Assembly: GCA_963978545.1 (NCBI GenBank)
Contig: OZ021721.1
Span: 100,055,918-100,119,917 of the forward strand
Direction: 5' to 3'
Length of the DNA: 64,000 nt
From: Linyphia triangularis
Lineage: Eukaryota > Arthropoda > Arachnida > Araneae > Linyphiidae
Shown: positions 1 through 11,076 of the stretch, in pieces
Numbering within the stretch: position 1 is the first letter of the stretch
How the letters are laid out: every line of letters starts with the position of its first letter
Made by a program: the position numbers and the translations under genes
Notes under the pieces: model-generated
What the model was told of the DNA's origin: nothing
The model's input: only the letters and a program-made list of their open reading frames with translations
Database searches by the model: none

Positions 1-24
1 TAAATACACTTATTTCAATTAAAA

Positions 25-1043
25 CTGAATTTTAGAAACACAAATATTTTTTATAAAATAAACATTATTCACCTGACATGCTGATAAGGACTATACAATA
101 CTCGTCGACAGAAGTCACGCTAAGCTAAAACACAATTCTTAAATAAATTACTCTTGTAGGTACACCACACATTTGTCAGAACTCATTTCCATTTATCTAT
201 CATAAAACTCCCATTTATAATCCACGCGTTAAATGTGTACCACCCCAGATTAAATACCTGCAATGCAGAAGCAAACTTTTCTCAACCTAGAAAAGCTACC
301 CCTTCGGCTAAAAATACGTTTTGAAGCCAGCGTCACTTTGGGTAGTTATGGTGTCACTTTATCACCGAGTCTTTCAACACTTACACTGTTAAAAATTTTG
401 ATCCACCTTGCACCAAAAATTGGTTCCCATTTAGCTGCAACTAACATTTGGTGCTTAGTTTCACGATTTAATGGTGCTTACAGTCCGAGGTAGCACCATT
501 AAATCATGAAACTAAGCACCGAATGTTAGTTGCAGCTAAATGGAAACCAATTTTTGGTGTAAGGTGGGTTAAAATTTTTAACAGTGTACTTTTAAACTTT
601 AAAATATTTTAATTTTTAAATACAACAATTTTAAGGAAAATTAACCTTTAGCAACATAAAATTTAATGTGATTTAAAATGTTACATTGTTCTGCAGATTT
701 TTTTTTATTGAATAAACATTATTCACGTAACATTCCGAGAATGATTAGACAATATTCACTGACAAAAAGTCTCGCTAAAGTTAAATACAATTCTCAAATA
801 AATTATTCTAATAAGTACTTCACATATTTGTCAAAAACCATTTTTATTTATCTATCATAAACATCCCATTTGTAACATACTCACGGAATGCGAACTATCT
901 CAGATTAAATCCCCGCAAGAAATTGCAGAAGCAAACTTCTCTCAACCTAGAAAAGCAACCCCCTTGACGAAAAATACATTTTGAAGCCGGCGTCACTTTG
1001 GGTAGTTATGGCGTCAATTTATCACCGTGTCTTTTGACACTCA
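25..1043. repeat. Diverged tandem duplication, two copies ~655 bp apart
   Basis: Copy 1 (about 25-381) and copy 2 (about 680-1043) share long stretches. Examples are the CATTATTCAC segment (62 and 716), the TTTGAAGC..GCGTCACTTTGGGTAG segment (320 and 979) and the TTTATCACCG..GTCTTT segment. The copies differ by substitutions and small indels, so the duplication is old. Copy 1 is interrupted by a MITE at 382-588; copy 2 has no insert at the matching place. Short open frames here have no recognisable product. Confidence 0.75.
382..588. mobile_element. Palindromic MITE, TA-flanked (copy 1 of 2)
   Basis: The two halves are near-perfect inverted repeats of about 95 bp around a short centre near 481-492. 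The ends read TACACTGTTAAAAATTTT and its reverse complement, so the flanking TA fits a Tc1/mariner-type target duplication. There is no coding capacity. A second copy lies at 61199-61405. The reading frame at 263-493 crosses this element and is not a gene. Confidence 0.85.
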
Positions 1044-2150
1044 CTTTTACAGTCATCACTTTCGAAGTGAAAATATAACTCCGCCCCGAACACATTTTCG
1101 CTCTCTTCGCATCTCGTAGGGATCCATCAAAAAAATGTTGTCCCGACACACCATATTTCAATGTCTTGTAGAAGGGCATTTGCAATGGAAACGGCGGATC
1201 AATCAGAAATTTCATGGCGGACGCACATCCTTTGCTGGATTTGAAAGGTGGAGTCGATGCCGGTTTAGAGAGAAATGAAATATTTGTGGAATTTTATGGA
1301 TTTTTGAAACATTCTTTTGAAACGCCAAAGAAAAATGATGGTTTCTGGTGGCGGGGTAATGGGGCAGATAAATTTTAAATTTATGGAATGTGAACTCTTT
1401 CCCGTTTGCTTCATTTTTATAAATATAGATACGAACTTAATATCATTCGAATCCAAACGAAAATAAGATTGGATACCGGCCGGAGCAATTTTTGTTTTTT
1501 AACAAGACTTTTCGTTTTGAACCACTTTGCTTCTTAGAAGAAAAAAAAAAAAAATTGTATCCTATAACTATAGCACTATTTTAAAAATTATTTCGTTAAA
1601 TAAAGGAAATTACACTTCAGAGTCTAAGTAATCTCAAAAGTTACCTGTAATTCCTTTAATCTTTTTTTTTATGAGTGACAACTGGGGTATGCTTTTTAAG
1701 TTGTTTTTAAAATATGTCATACTTGAAAAAAATAGTTTCATTTAGAAATATAGACAGGCTTCACTGAATGAGTTTATTGTTTATAAATATACTTTCGCAG
1801 AATAATTTATAACTAGTTTTACTTTTATGGGGTTTTCATTCATCTTCTAAACAAAACGTTTCTTCATTATCATCGCCTTCATATGCAATTGGGTCATTCA
1901 TAACTGGAGTTGCAATCAAGTTTAAAGAACTAATTAGAAATTCCAGAAAGAAATCATTTGAGTTTCTTTGCAGATAAAGTTCCATACAAAGAAAATAAAG
2001 ATGTTAACAACAAGTTAAAAATTCCTTCTTTACTTTGACATTCTAAGACTTTTTGTTCTTGAGAAATAGTTCCTACGCCTTTTATCTAAGTCTTTGTAAC
2101 TTGGGCTTATTCTGGTAATATTATTATTAGTTGCTTATTTTGGATTTTCT
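1044..2150. other. No recognisable gene or repeat
   Basis: Mostly A+T-rich sequence. The part at about 1060-1250 is less A+T-rich and looks single-copy within the window, but I see no codon structure, splice pattern or RNA gene in it. Confidence 0.4.
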
Positions 2151-2405
2151 GGCGCAAGAGCTACCTTAGAATTATTCAGTTTGTTTATCAAGAGAATAGC
2201 TCCCACCAGACAGTCTAGTTGATGACTGTCGCTATAGGAAAAGCACTCATCGACTTAGAATAAGGGTGAGTCATGCAGAATATTGACATCCAAAACCTAT
2301 AAAGCAGATATCTTTCCCCTGATATCCATCGTGGAAAATTAGGCTAAACTTGTTTCCATGGCAACAGACATTATTAGACAAGTTGGCGGGAGCTATTCTT
2401 ATGGT
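2150..2405 (+). repeat. Dispersed repeat, copy 1 (partner at 32165-32450)
   Basis: Several blocks match the region at 32165-32450 in the same order and orientation: the CAGACAGTCTAGTTGATG block versus CAGATAGTCTGGTCGATG, the CATGCA block, and the CTTGTTTCC..GG.AACAG block near the right end. The copies are clearly diverged. No TIR, LTR or tRNA-like box was seen, so the class is unknown. Confidence 0.6.
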
Positions 2406-3300
2406 AGACAGGCAGTACTGCGCTGCAATATCATAGTATCAACAACACTTACGATTACGTCTTGTAATTTCGAACTTGGTCTGATGAGTTGCCTAGTTGC
2501 GCAAATACTCTGGACAACGTCGCTCAACATTGACCAATTCCGATGTGGACAGTTGTAGACTGTCTGTCGCTTCGGATTTTGGCCAATCTCGCCCAGTGCT
2601 GGGTAAATTATACTTTAAAAATTTAAATGTTTATGCAGAGTTTTAAAATTGAGATATATTTTTTATAAGAAAGGATAGAGGGGGAAAACATGTTTTGTGA
2701 TGGTTTTGACATGTTTATTTCGAAAAAAATCGAGTATTTTGGAACGATGCTCGAGTTTCGGCATTTATTGGCTTATCTGGAACCCTTGTTTCCGATATTG
2801 ACCAATACCACTGTGCTACCTAGGGTGACACCGACACCTGAACTAGCCCTTTTCTCTCTATATATATTTACGACACATCAACGAGAAAACATTGAAATCT
2901 TGACTGATTTAGCGTACATCGGTCACCATTATTCTACATGTCAATGTTACGCAACTCATGGGCTCGATCTCAATACCTTCCGGTATTGAGAACGACTCCT
3001 TTGTTAACCGACCTACTCGGGGCTCAATTGTTTTGTACGAACGAGAGCTGAAGATATATCTAATTTGTGAATCAAGGATATATACACTGTAAGGAGTGTT
3101 AGCTACGTGGAATATTGTAGTTTCAATTATAGTTGTAGTTTCAATTACATACTATTTAAAATTATCAAAAATTATTTTAAATAGCAATAGCTATTAAAGT
3201 GACATGAAATCTTTCAATACTTGAGGACTAGAAATGGGAAAACGATCTATAAGTACCAAAAAAAAAAATCAAATTTTTTTTATGGAAAAATTTCCTAAAG
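2406..3300. other. Unannotated stretch with a small hairpin
   Basis: Slightly less A+T-rich than average up to about 3060. A perfect 9-bp stem with a 4-base loop (CTCAATACC TTCC GGTATTGAG) lies at 2969-2990. The 99-codon frame at 2690-2989 has no recognisable domain and I do not call it a gene. Confidence 0.35.
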
Positions 3301-4480
3301 ACCAAGCCAAACAAAGTGGAGAACGCCCAAAGTGCGAACTCCAGTATCAATAGTGAAAATTCAATGCGAGTGTTTTTCCTTTTTCGGCTCTCCTGAAACA
3401 ATTTCTTTTTTGGACTTAGGTCGTTTTCCATTTATAGTTTTAAATTTTTGTACTAACACCGATAATTTAACAGAAATAAAGGAGTTCTTAAAAAACCTTC
3501 TATTTTTACATTATCAGGCTTTTTTACACCCAGTCTTGTACCTTTCAATTATAAGGCCTATCTTTTTTTAAACAGTTCTCTTCACAGTCTACAAATTGTT
3601 ATGACAAGTGTAAGAGGTACTCGAAAAATTGGATCCTGTCATAAATAACAGATATCTTAAATTTTAAATTAAATGGAGACTTTTTTTTGTAAAAAGTAAT
3701 TTACCATTTGAATAGCAATCTTTTTAACCACAGCTACAAGTGTAGAGCTTGTGTCTCTGATGACATTGTAAAACTTTCCATCTAATATCATAAATATGAA
3801 AACAGGTAATTGCTTACTAAACCTGCATTGCAATTAATTTTTAATATTATCTAGTTGAACTTTATCTATTTGATTATCAATACACTGGATTATTCTATTT
3901 CTAAAACACCTGCATTCAGATTAAACGATAAAATTCTGGTAAAGAAGGGACTGGTATTGCCACCAAATGTTTATTACTTTCTAATGAAACTACTATAGAC
4001 CAATCTAAGAAGTAAAATTGATGATAAAAATCATTGACCGTTTGATTACCAAATTTTTTGCTTATACGTGTTCTGACCAGAAAGGCTGCCAAAGATTGAA
4101 GCTTAGCTTCTATTGAAACTGAAGAGTTCGTTGTTCAATTGGATAGAAAACACGTTCTTTTATTGCTGAACATCTTTGTAGGAAAAGAATTTTGTTTATA
4201 TTTTTATTTAAAAATACTATACTCGTGCCTGGTCATTTCGGCTTCAATTATCATTGAAGGAGCATCGGATATTTGAACGCTTTCAAACTTTTCAATGTTC
4301 CTCTATACCTTTCAACTCGTCTAGGAGATGCAAATGTAAATTTATTGAGTAATTTTGATGCTCCAATCTTACCAAACTACCATTCCATTTCAATAGCATA
4401 ATAAATATAAGTAACAAACAGCTTCTTTTTTATACCTTCGTTTCTTCTCAGCTCTGCGCAAACTTCAAAGTAATCTCATA
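3300..4480 (-). pseudogene. Decayed coding traces on the minus strand, family unknown
   Basis: Three separated minus-strand stretches read like protein but are broken by stops and frame changes. The best is 3919-4134, 72 codons with no start codon; it includes VRTRISKKFGN and VNDFYHQFYFLDWS and ends in PEFYRLI followed by a stop. A second at about 4255-4480 contains ASPRRVERYRGTLKSLK and has an internal stop. A third at about 3330-3560 contains NGKRPKSKKEIVSGEPKKEK. Together they suggest one old gene or transposon ORF. I cannot name the family, and chance cannot be excluded. Confidence 0.3.
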
Positions 4481-5462
4481 AGACGACCACGCCTTTTTTT
4501 TTTAAAGTCGATGATTATTGTGTAAAGACTATGGTTATCTCTGAGTAATTTTTGTGCAGCATGATTCACTTCAAAATTTTTCCTGAAATTCGATTTGAAG
4601 CTGTTCACCTTTTTTCTTAGTTGCTTTTGAAAAATACTTAATAGTTTTGTTTAGTTTACGAGTCTCTTTATAGGCATGTTTGTAATTTTTTTAAACAGAC
4701 TGTTAATTGGATTTACATTACGTTTGTTTAGTTTGTGATTCTCTTCAGGAAACACGTTTGTAACCTAGGTTAAAATTGTCATTAATTGAGGTTGCAATGC
4801 CTTTTAGAGGAAACTGTGTGTCTTTTTAAAAAAAGATATTTGACGCTCAATGACAAATGTGTTCTCATGGTGGTAATTGATTGTGATCAAAAACAAGACG
4901 CTGAACGGAAAAGTATCACTTGATAGTAGATAATTAGAAAAAATGCAATTCTGTAATGGGGGGGGGGGGGGTGATCAAAGATGGATTTTAAGGTCGGAAA
5001 ACTTTTATCTGGAGAACAAACGTAAAAATCTGGTACGTATTTTTTTATTATTATTTCCGTTTGTCAGTAATATAACGTTGCTTGCTAGCACTATTCCTTT
5101 TATTTTAATTTCTCATTGTCATTTTTAAATCGTAATCAAATTGGGTAGTAAAATCATAATTTTTACTTGATCGAAAAGAACTAAAGAACACTAAAAAGAA
5201 AAAAGAAAAAAAAGTTGACAACTTTTTTATTCGCACAGTCTGCATGAGAAGTGGAAATGCAATTTTTTGGCAAAATTGGAGAGGTTTAAACTAAACCTCA
5301 AAAATGAAAAGTTGGAGGAATTTTATCGTGAAATCATCTGCAAGAGATTTCTGGTATAAATTTTTATCATTTTTGATTTAGAGAGTTTCGTATCTCATAA
5401 CAAAAGACACAGGTATTCACCTTCTTGAAAAACTGCATGGCAATGAGCCAAGTTTTTCTTCT
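4481..5462. other. A+T-rich stretch with a 14-base G run
   Basis: No gene or repeat was recognised. A run of 14 G lies at 4958-4971, unusual in such A+T-rich DNA. The frame at 4943-5128 starts just before the run and is rejected. Confidence 0.4.
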
Positions 5463-6170
5463 TCTGGCGTTATACTAACAACTCTGCTTCTAAAAGAACG
5501 ACGAAAAAATAATTTTGAGCAGACGATTTTTCTAATAAAAAAATATTTTGTTAACTGTGTATTTTTTTAATGTGTATTTTTGTTAGCTTATAAATTAAAA
5601 GATATACCAATGTTTACTAATATGAAGATATCAAAACATTTTGCACTTGTATATTGGCTATTGCTTACTCCTAGTGGTTACACGGTCCGAAAATCATTTT
5701 GCTGACTGAGAATAGTAGATGGACAATTCTACACGGATATGCCAGATAACTTTCTCCCCCCTCCCCCCCCCCCCCAACAGGCTATATATTATTTTTTTTT
5801 TAAATGGCAAAGAAAAGTTAAGTTAAGACAACTAACGGTCTGGCGTTATACTAACAACTCTGCTTCTAAAAGAACGACGAAAAAATAATTTTGAGCAGAC
5901 GATTTTTCTAATAAAAAAATATTTTGTTAACTGTGTATTTTTTTAATGTGTATTTTTGTTAGCTTATAAATTAAAACATATACCAATGTTTACTGATATG
6001 AAGATATCAAAACATTTTGCACTTGTATATTGGCTATTGTTTACTCCTAGTGGTTACACTGTTCGAAAATCATTTTGCTGACTGAGAATAGTAGATGGAC
6101 AATTGTACTCGGATATGCCAGGTAACTTTCTCCAAAAGGCTACATATTTTTTTAAAGAAAATGGCAAAGA
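5463..6170. repeat. 376-bp tandem duplication, two copies
   Basis: Copy 1 starts at 5463 and copy 2 at 5839, both at TCTGGCGTTATACTAAC. They are nearly identical for about 290 bp, so the duplication is recent. Near the end copy 1 carries a long C run (5763-5775) and longer T run where copy 2 has TCTCCAAAAGG. The junction motif GTTAAGACAACTAACGG at about 5823 occurs again near 6800. Confidence 0.85.
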
Positions 6171-7054
6171 AAAAATAAAATTACCCAATAAATCGAATCT
6201 ACAAACCCTATCACCATATTAAGAATTTGTCTTCATTGAAATGAAGTACTTTAAACTTGAGGTTGAATAATGAAAAATATTTTTTTCCTGTTGATGGTAG
6301 TGTTTTAAATATGAAGTATGATCCTCAAATGTTTTATCTCTACAATTCCTCCTGGGTACAATTGCTTTCTAGTAAGATATATATTATTTCCACCAGACTC
6401 TCTAAAAGGACTGTTTCTTATAATCTTCAACAGAAAAGATCAGTAACGATTATGATCGGAGATTACCCTTTAATAAAATTAGGACGAAAACCAACAGATG
6501 GAATATGCCTAATATTGTACAAGAATCTTCTGGCAGCAATTTTCAAAATTAAAATAAAATTTTAGATGCCTTAAACTATTTTATAATCACAATGTGAAAA
6601 TTGTATAACTTTTAATTTGTATAACTTTCCACTGAAAATATTCTAAGATGACTTCTACAAATTATCGCAACTAGGCAAAACAAGGTAAAATACTAGAATA
6701 AAAGGAACGTTGCCGCATTTTTGAAGTTAGCACCTAGACCAAAGGGCGATATTTTCCTATTTAGCCATGTTAAGAGGGTGGCAGATTCAAAATGGCCGTT
6801 AAGACAACTAACGGTAACTGACGACATAACAAATGTGCAAATAATCATTAAAAATACATTTCCTGCGATTAATCATTAAAAATGTCTTCATTAAACTAAA
6901 ACTAATCTATAATACAGCTGAATAATACCTAACCACACATAAATTGAAAAGTGGGTTATGATTAAATCGTCTAGTTTCAAGCATGATAGAACATATGCAT
7001 AAACAATTAGGATTACCAAATCAAAAAAGCCATCTCACATCAATTGTCATTAAT
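6171..7054. other. No recognisable gene
   Basis: A+T-rich. The 102-codon frame at 6257-6565 has no recognisable domain, no splice context and an A+T-biased amino-acid content, so it is not called. A 17-base segment near 6800 repeats the junction of the 376-bp duplication. Confidence 0.35.
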
Positions 7055-7130
7055 TGGTTATTTGTTTGATTTGTACGCTCAACAACCTATTTTTATGCAC
7101 AATGACGGCTAGTCAGACCGAAACCTACAG
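7055..7130 (-). mobile_element. SINE family B, 3'-part fragment
   Basis: Matches the 3' half of family B: GTACGCTCAACAACCTATTT, then ATGCACAATGACGGCTAGTC. The tRNA-like half with box B is missing, so this is a 5'-truncated or decayed copy. Confidence 0.65.
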
Positions 7131-8178
7131 TTGTAAAATTTTCGCTTTTCCCGTCTCCTATCTGACCACCATGAATTTCCGTTCTTCACAAAAATAAGCA
7201 GTTTTGTGTCTGAAAAATAGAAATGTTGCACTCGACGTGATGAACTTGGTCAAATTTTTTTAACTATTACGATTGCCATCAGGTCAGTTTTTTTTGCTAA
7301 TTTGACCCACCTTCAAACTCTTTTCTCTTCTGTTTCGAATACTAGTTAGGCAGTTTACGATTATCGCAGGAAATAAAATAAAATGTGTGCACTAACTCTT
7401 TCCGAAACGGTTCATTGAAACAAATTTTCCGTTTGTAGTGTAAAAGTGATTTTTCGTTCAAAAATTCTGAAAAAACATACTATGATATAATTTATTTTTC
7501 TACTATTTAAGTTTTCTTCAACAATATCGATATATATTTCAATGGCTTTCAGTTGAGAAAATGGAAAATTCACTGATGATTATGTACTGACTTGTGTAAA
7601 CATAAGTAAATATATAACCTTAAAATAAATCCTATTACTAACAATAAGGCTTTGTCATATGTTTTTAATAATTGTCATGAGTACGGAACATTAGGCGTGT
7701 AATTACCTACTCGCACTTATTATTCACTCTGAAATTTATACTTTATCTTCCAGTCAAACTATTACAAAACCAGTCTCTTAACTATTATAATGTCATTAAA
7801 ATCATTTTTAAAACGAAAACATAAATGTTTCGTAGTTTTTAACTAAATTAAAATATATACCTAGTATACTTTAATATAATATCAATGTTTATTTATTCTC
7901 CTGTTTTAATAACTCTCTAAATTAATTTTTTTTTAAAGTAACTCATAGGACGATTTCGTAATTTGAAAATGAAAATCGTTTGTCACTAATTAATATGAAA
8001 AAAATATATATATATGTATTAGTATAAATTTTTAAGAGTAACGGTAACAAGAGACACCTTGATTTCGACTAATGGGTGTTATTGAAATATTAAAAATAAA
8101 AAACATCCTATAATATATCACCAGAGTGATTTAGTGCCTAGGGGGCTGACTATGTCTCACAAGATATTAGAGGCATTT
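7131..8178. other. No recognisable gene
   Basis: A+T-rich, with a short TA-rich stretch near 8003-8015. Nothing else stands out. Confidence 0.4.
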
Positions 8179-8601
8179 ACGCTATTTGTGTTTTTAGCAC
8201 CAAATATCGAGTAAATAGAACATTCTCTATAAGAGAAGTAAACGGTCATATTAAAACAGTGTCTACGCTATTTGTGTTTTAAGCACCAAATATCGAGTAA
8301 ATAGAACATTCTCTATAAGAGAAGTAAACGGTCATATTAAAACAGTGTCTACGCTATTTGTGTTTTAAGCACCAAATATCGAATAAATAGAACATTATCT
8401 ATAAGAGAAGTAAACTGTTATATTAAAACTGTGTCTACGCTATTTGTGTTTTTAGCACCAAATATCGAGTAAATATAACATTATCTATAAGAGAAGTAAA
8501 CTGTTATATTAAAACTGTGTCTACGCTATTTGTGTTTTTAGCACCAAATATCGAGTAAATAGAACATTCTCTATAAGAGAAGTGAACTATTATATTAAAC
8601 G
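8179..8601. repeat. Minisatellite, 5 x 86 bp
   Basis: Units begin with ACGCTATTTGTGTTTT at 8179, 8265, 8351, 8437 and 8523, exactly 86 bp apart; the last unit is slightly short. Each has AGCACCAAATATCGA and CTATAAGAGAAGT blocks. Units 1-3 and 4-5 share different substitutions, which suggests stepwise duplication. Confidence 0.95.
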
Positions 8602-8605
8602 ATTG

Positions 8606-8945
8606 ATTAGATGATCAATCAAAGTTATTAAGGTAGATCTTACAAAAACCTTAAAAAGTGTCACAAAGTTAGTATTTCAGCAAAGAAAACAATGTTAAAA
8701 ACTCATTCTTTCTGATATTTCTATTAGATGGTCAATCGAAATTAAGGTAGCTCTTACGAAAACCTCAAAAAGTGTCACAAAGTGTCAGCAAAGAAAATAA
8801 TGGTAAAAACTCATTATTTCTGAAATTTTGTATTAGATGGTCAATCAAAATTATTAAGGTAGATCTTACGAAAACCTCAAAAAGTGTCACAAAGTGGGTA
8901 TTTCAGCAAAGAAAACAATGGTAAAAACTCATTCTTTCTGAAATG
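8606..8945. repeat. Second minisatellite, 3 x ~113 bp
   Basis: Units begin with ATTAGATG(A/G)TCAATC at 8606, 8723 and 8832. They share AAAGTGTCACAAAGT and TAAAAACTCATT blocks. Unit 2 lacks a few bases. The array abuts the 86-bp array but its unit is unrelated. Confidence 0.9.
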
Positions 8946-9608
8946 TGAACTTCAGCATCTTATTCATAGTGTCATGAATATCAAACGTGAAAGGTTAGAA
9001 ATTTTCAAGTTTCTTTCCAACTCATGAATACATCTATGAAAAGGTATTCCCAAAGGTATTTCCAAGAGTGGGACTTCAAATAAACTCTTTGCTTGGAGTA
9101 AAGAAAGAAAAAGTCAAAATATTAAAGAAAGTGGATGCGTCAAGAGGTCAGGGGAGCCCGTTCTTGCATCTTAAAGGATTTTCTCTCGTGACGGATTGAA
9201 GAGAGCCTTAGAAATTCAACTTTGACATACATTTATAATGGAGAGAAAAGTTTAAGACTTGAATTTGTTTTATGATACAGTTGAGTTGACACAAAAGCCG
9301 TTTTAACAATTGAAAGTTGTATTGCTTAAAAACCGGTAAAGAGCGAGTAGTATTGAATTTTCAAAGTGTTGTCTGTTATTCAATGAAGAAGCCACCTTTC
9401 CCAACCATAGGAACTGTCAGGAATTTGTATCTCGAATAGGAGAAACTCTATAACTCACAACATGCAACACAGAAAGCGAAGGCATATCGATAAGTCTTTG
9501 AGTATTTTTGAAATCAGCGTCTCTAAGTAATGATGAATATACACGTCAAGAGTTCCGTACTCGTTCTAATACCTTTATAATTAATATAAGTTAGTGATGC
9601 TTGTTAAC
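8946..9608. other. No recognisable gene or repeat
   Basis: Unremarkable sequence; a mildly G+C-richer patch lies at about 9120-9210. Confidence 0.4.
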
Positions 9609-10415
9609 TAGGGGAGAGTTGGGAGGGATGAGACACTTATAACAAAAATATTTCCAATAAATTATTTTCTTTTGATACAAAATTGAAATATTTTTAACAA
9701 CATCTTGAAAAATTTTAACACACTTAAAAATATAAATATGATGGTAATTTTTTTTATATTAGTTCAATAAGCAAATTGAAAGAGCTGGACAAATGTCCCA
9801 TCCCTCCCTCATGTGAGGGAGAGATGTGACATGTGTGTAAAAGTTAACATACGTGCATAATTTTCAAAAATATTATGAAAAAGGACAAAACCAGTTTTCC
9901 CATTTGTACTTAAAATTTACTGTGTATTTTTGAACCTTTATTTTATCTAACATCATTTCAAGTTGTAAAAATGAATTGTCTTATTTGTTACACAATTAAA
10001 AAACTTATTCCCTATGATATCTCCAGCCAAATAATTATGCTGATTGTAGAAACTAAAAAATGTGCATAGCGAACATAGTTATTTGGCTGGAGATATCATA
10101 GAGAGGTATGGGACATATCTCATCCCTTCCTATGGCTTGGTGTCCCATCTCTTCCTACACATAACATTTCAATAAAGTAACTTATTATTAAAAACAAGCT
10201 GGTTTTAGGCTTTATCTAACTGGTAATTCACAAAAGTTATAGTCTAAAAACATTAAAAACAATTACGTTAGCTATAATGAAAGATATTGAAAATATAGAA
10301 AGGTACTTACTTTTAGAGTTGCAAAATAACTTTTTTGCTACATAACCTGATAAAAACCTGTAGCTAAAATGATTCCTAGCTTGAAATATGAAACTATGAG
10401 TATTTCACCTGGTAT
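9609..10415 (+). mobile_element. Non-autonomous TIR element, right-truncated copy
   Basis: Starts with TAGGGGAGAGTTGGGAGGGA and matches the full copy at 26204-27064 in order and orientation, but homology stops near 10415, before the right TIR. It contains a strong internal hairpin: CTATGATATCTCCAGCCAAA near 10011 pairs with its reverse complement near 10085. Short TCCCATCCCTCCCT-like motifs recur inside. There is no coding capacity. The superfamily is not determined. Confidence 0.7.
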
Positions 10416-10737
10416 AAGAATCCCTTCTTAATATCCCTCACTTATTAATTATTTTTAATTAAGACAATATCTCAACTTTTTTTTTTTAATTTTTATCAAC
10501 GTTCGTATTATATATTAAGTAAGTAATTTATTACATTAATTTCCCTGATGTGAAGATATAAAAAGCTCAACCAAAATCATATCCTTGAAAAGTTATCATG
10601 GTTTTTCTGTAGCTCTTTTTATAAAACGAATAATTAAAAAAAAAAAAAAAAAGCGGTCAATTTATCGATAATATATTTTGAAATAAGGAAACTCAGATAG
10701 ACCAGATTTCACGTTTTTATTTTTCTATCCTACACTT

Positions 10738-10917
10738 AGCCCACCTGATGAATGTTTTTTTAGCTCTCTGACTTCACATGCCAAAGGTGATGGGTTCGAA
10801 TCCTGTCTTAGGTATGGATGTTCTTTATAATTCGGAATCCACGTTAAACTGTAAGTCCCGCCCTGATTAGTCATCATTGTGCATAAACATAGGTCGTTGA
10901 GTTCAGCAACCAACCGT
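10738..10917 (+). mobile_element. SINE family B, near full length
   Basis: tRNA-like head CACCTGATGA.. with a box B-like GGGTTCGAATCCTG at about 10793, then the family body (ATTCGGAATCCACGTTAAAC, CATTGTGCATAAA, TAGGTCGTTGAG) and the tail AACCAACC. The open frame on the opposite strand (10725-10913) is SINE sequence, not a gene. Possible diverged target duplications are TCCTACACTTAG on the left and TCCTATGCTTATAG on the right. Confidence 0.8.
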
Positions 10918-10999
10918 TCCTATGCTTATAGTCCAGCTTTCCTACGCATATAGTTCACTTAAAGTCCCGCTTTATAGAACCTTTCCGCTCTTAAAAGGT

Positions 11000-11068
11000 C
11001 ATCAAACGGTGCAGTATGGCCTTACTGAGCTCTTGTGCCAGAAAATTATACCAATCAAACAACCAACC
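11000..11068 (+). mobile_element. 5'-truncated SINE-like fragment
   Basis: About 70 bp ending in GCCAGAAAATTATACC..AACAACCAACC, resembling the 3' end of SINE family A. It is flanked by an 8-bp direct repeat TAAAAGGT (10992-10999 and 11069-11076). No box A or B remains. Confidence 0.5.
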
Positions 11069-11076
11069 TAAAAGGT

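Noticed and set aside
8179..8945. CRISPR-like array
   Set aside because: Units of 86 and 113 bp are continuous repeats without short repeat/unique spacer alternation, and the genome is clearly eukaryotic.
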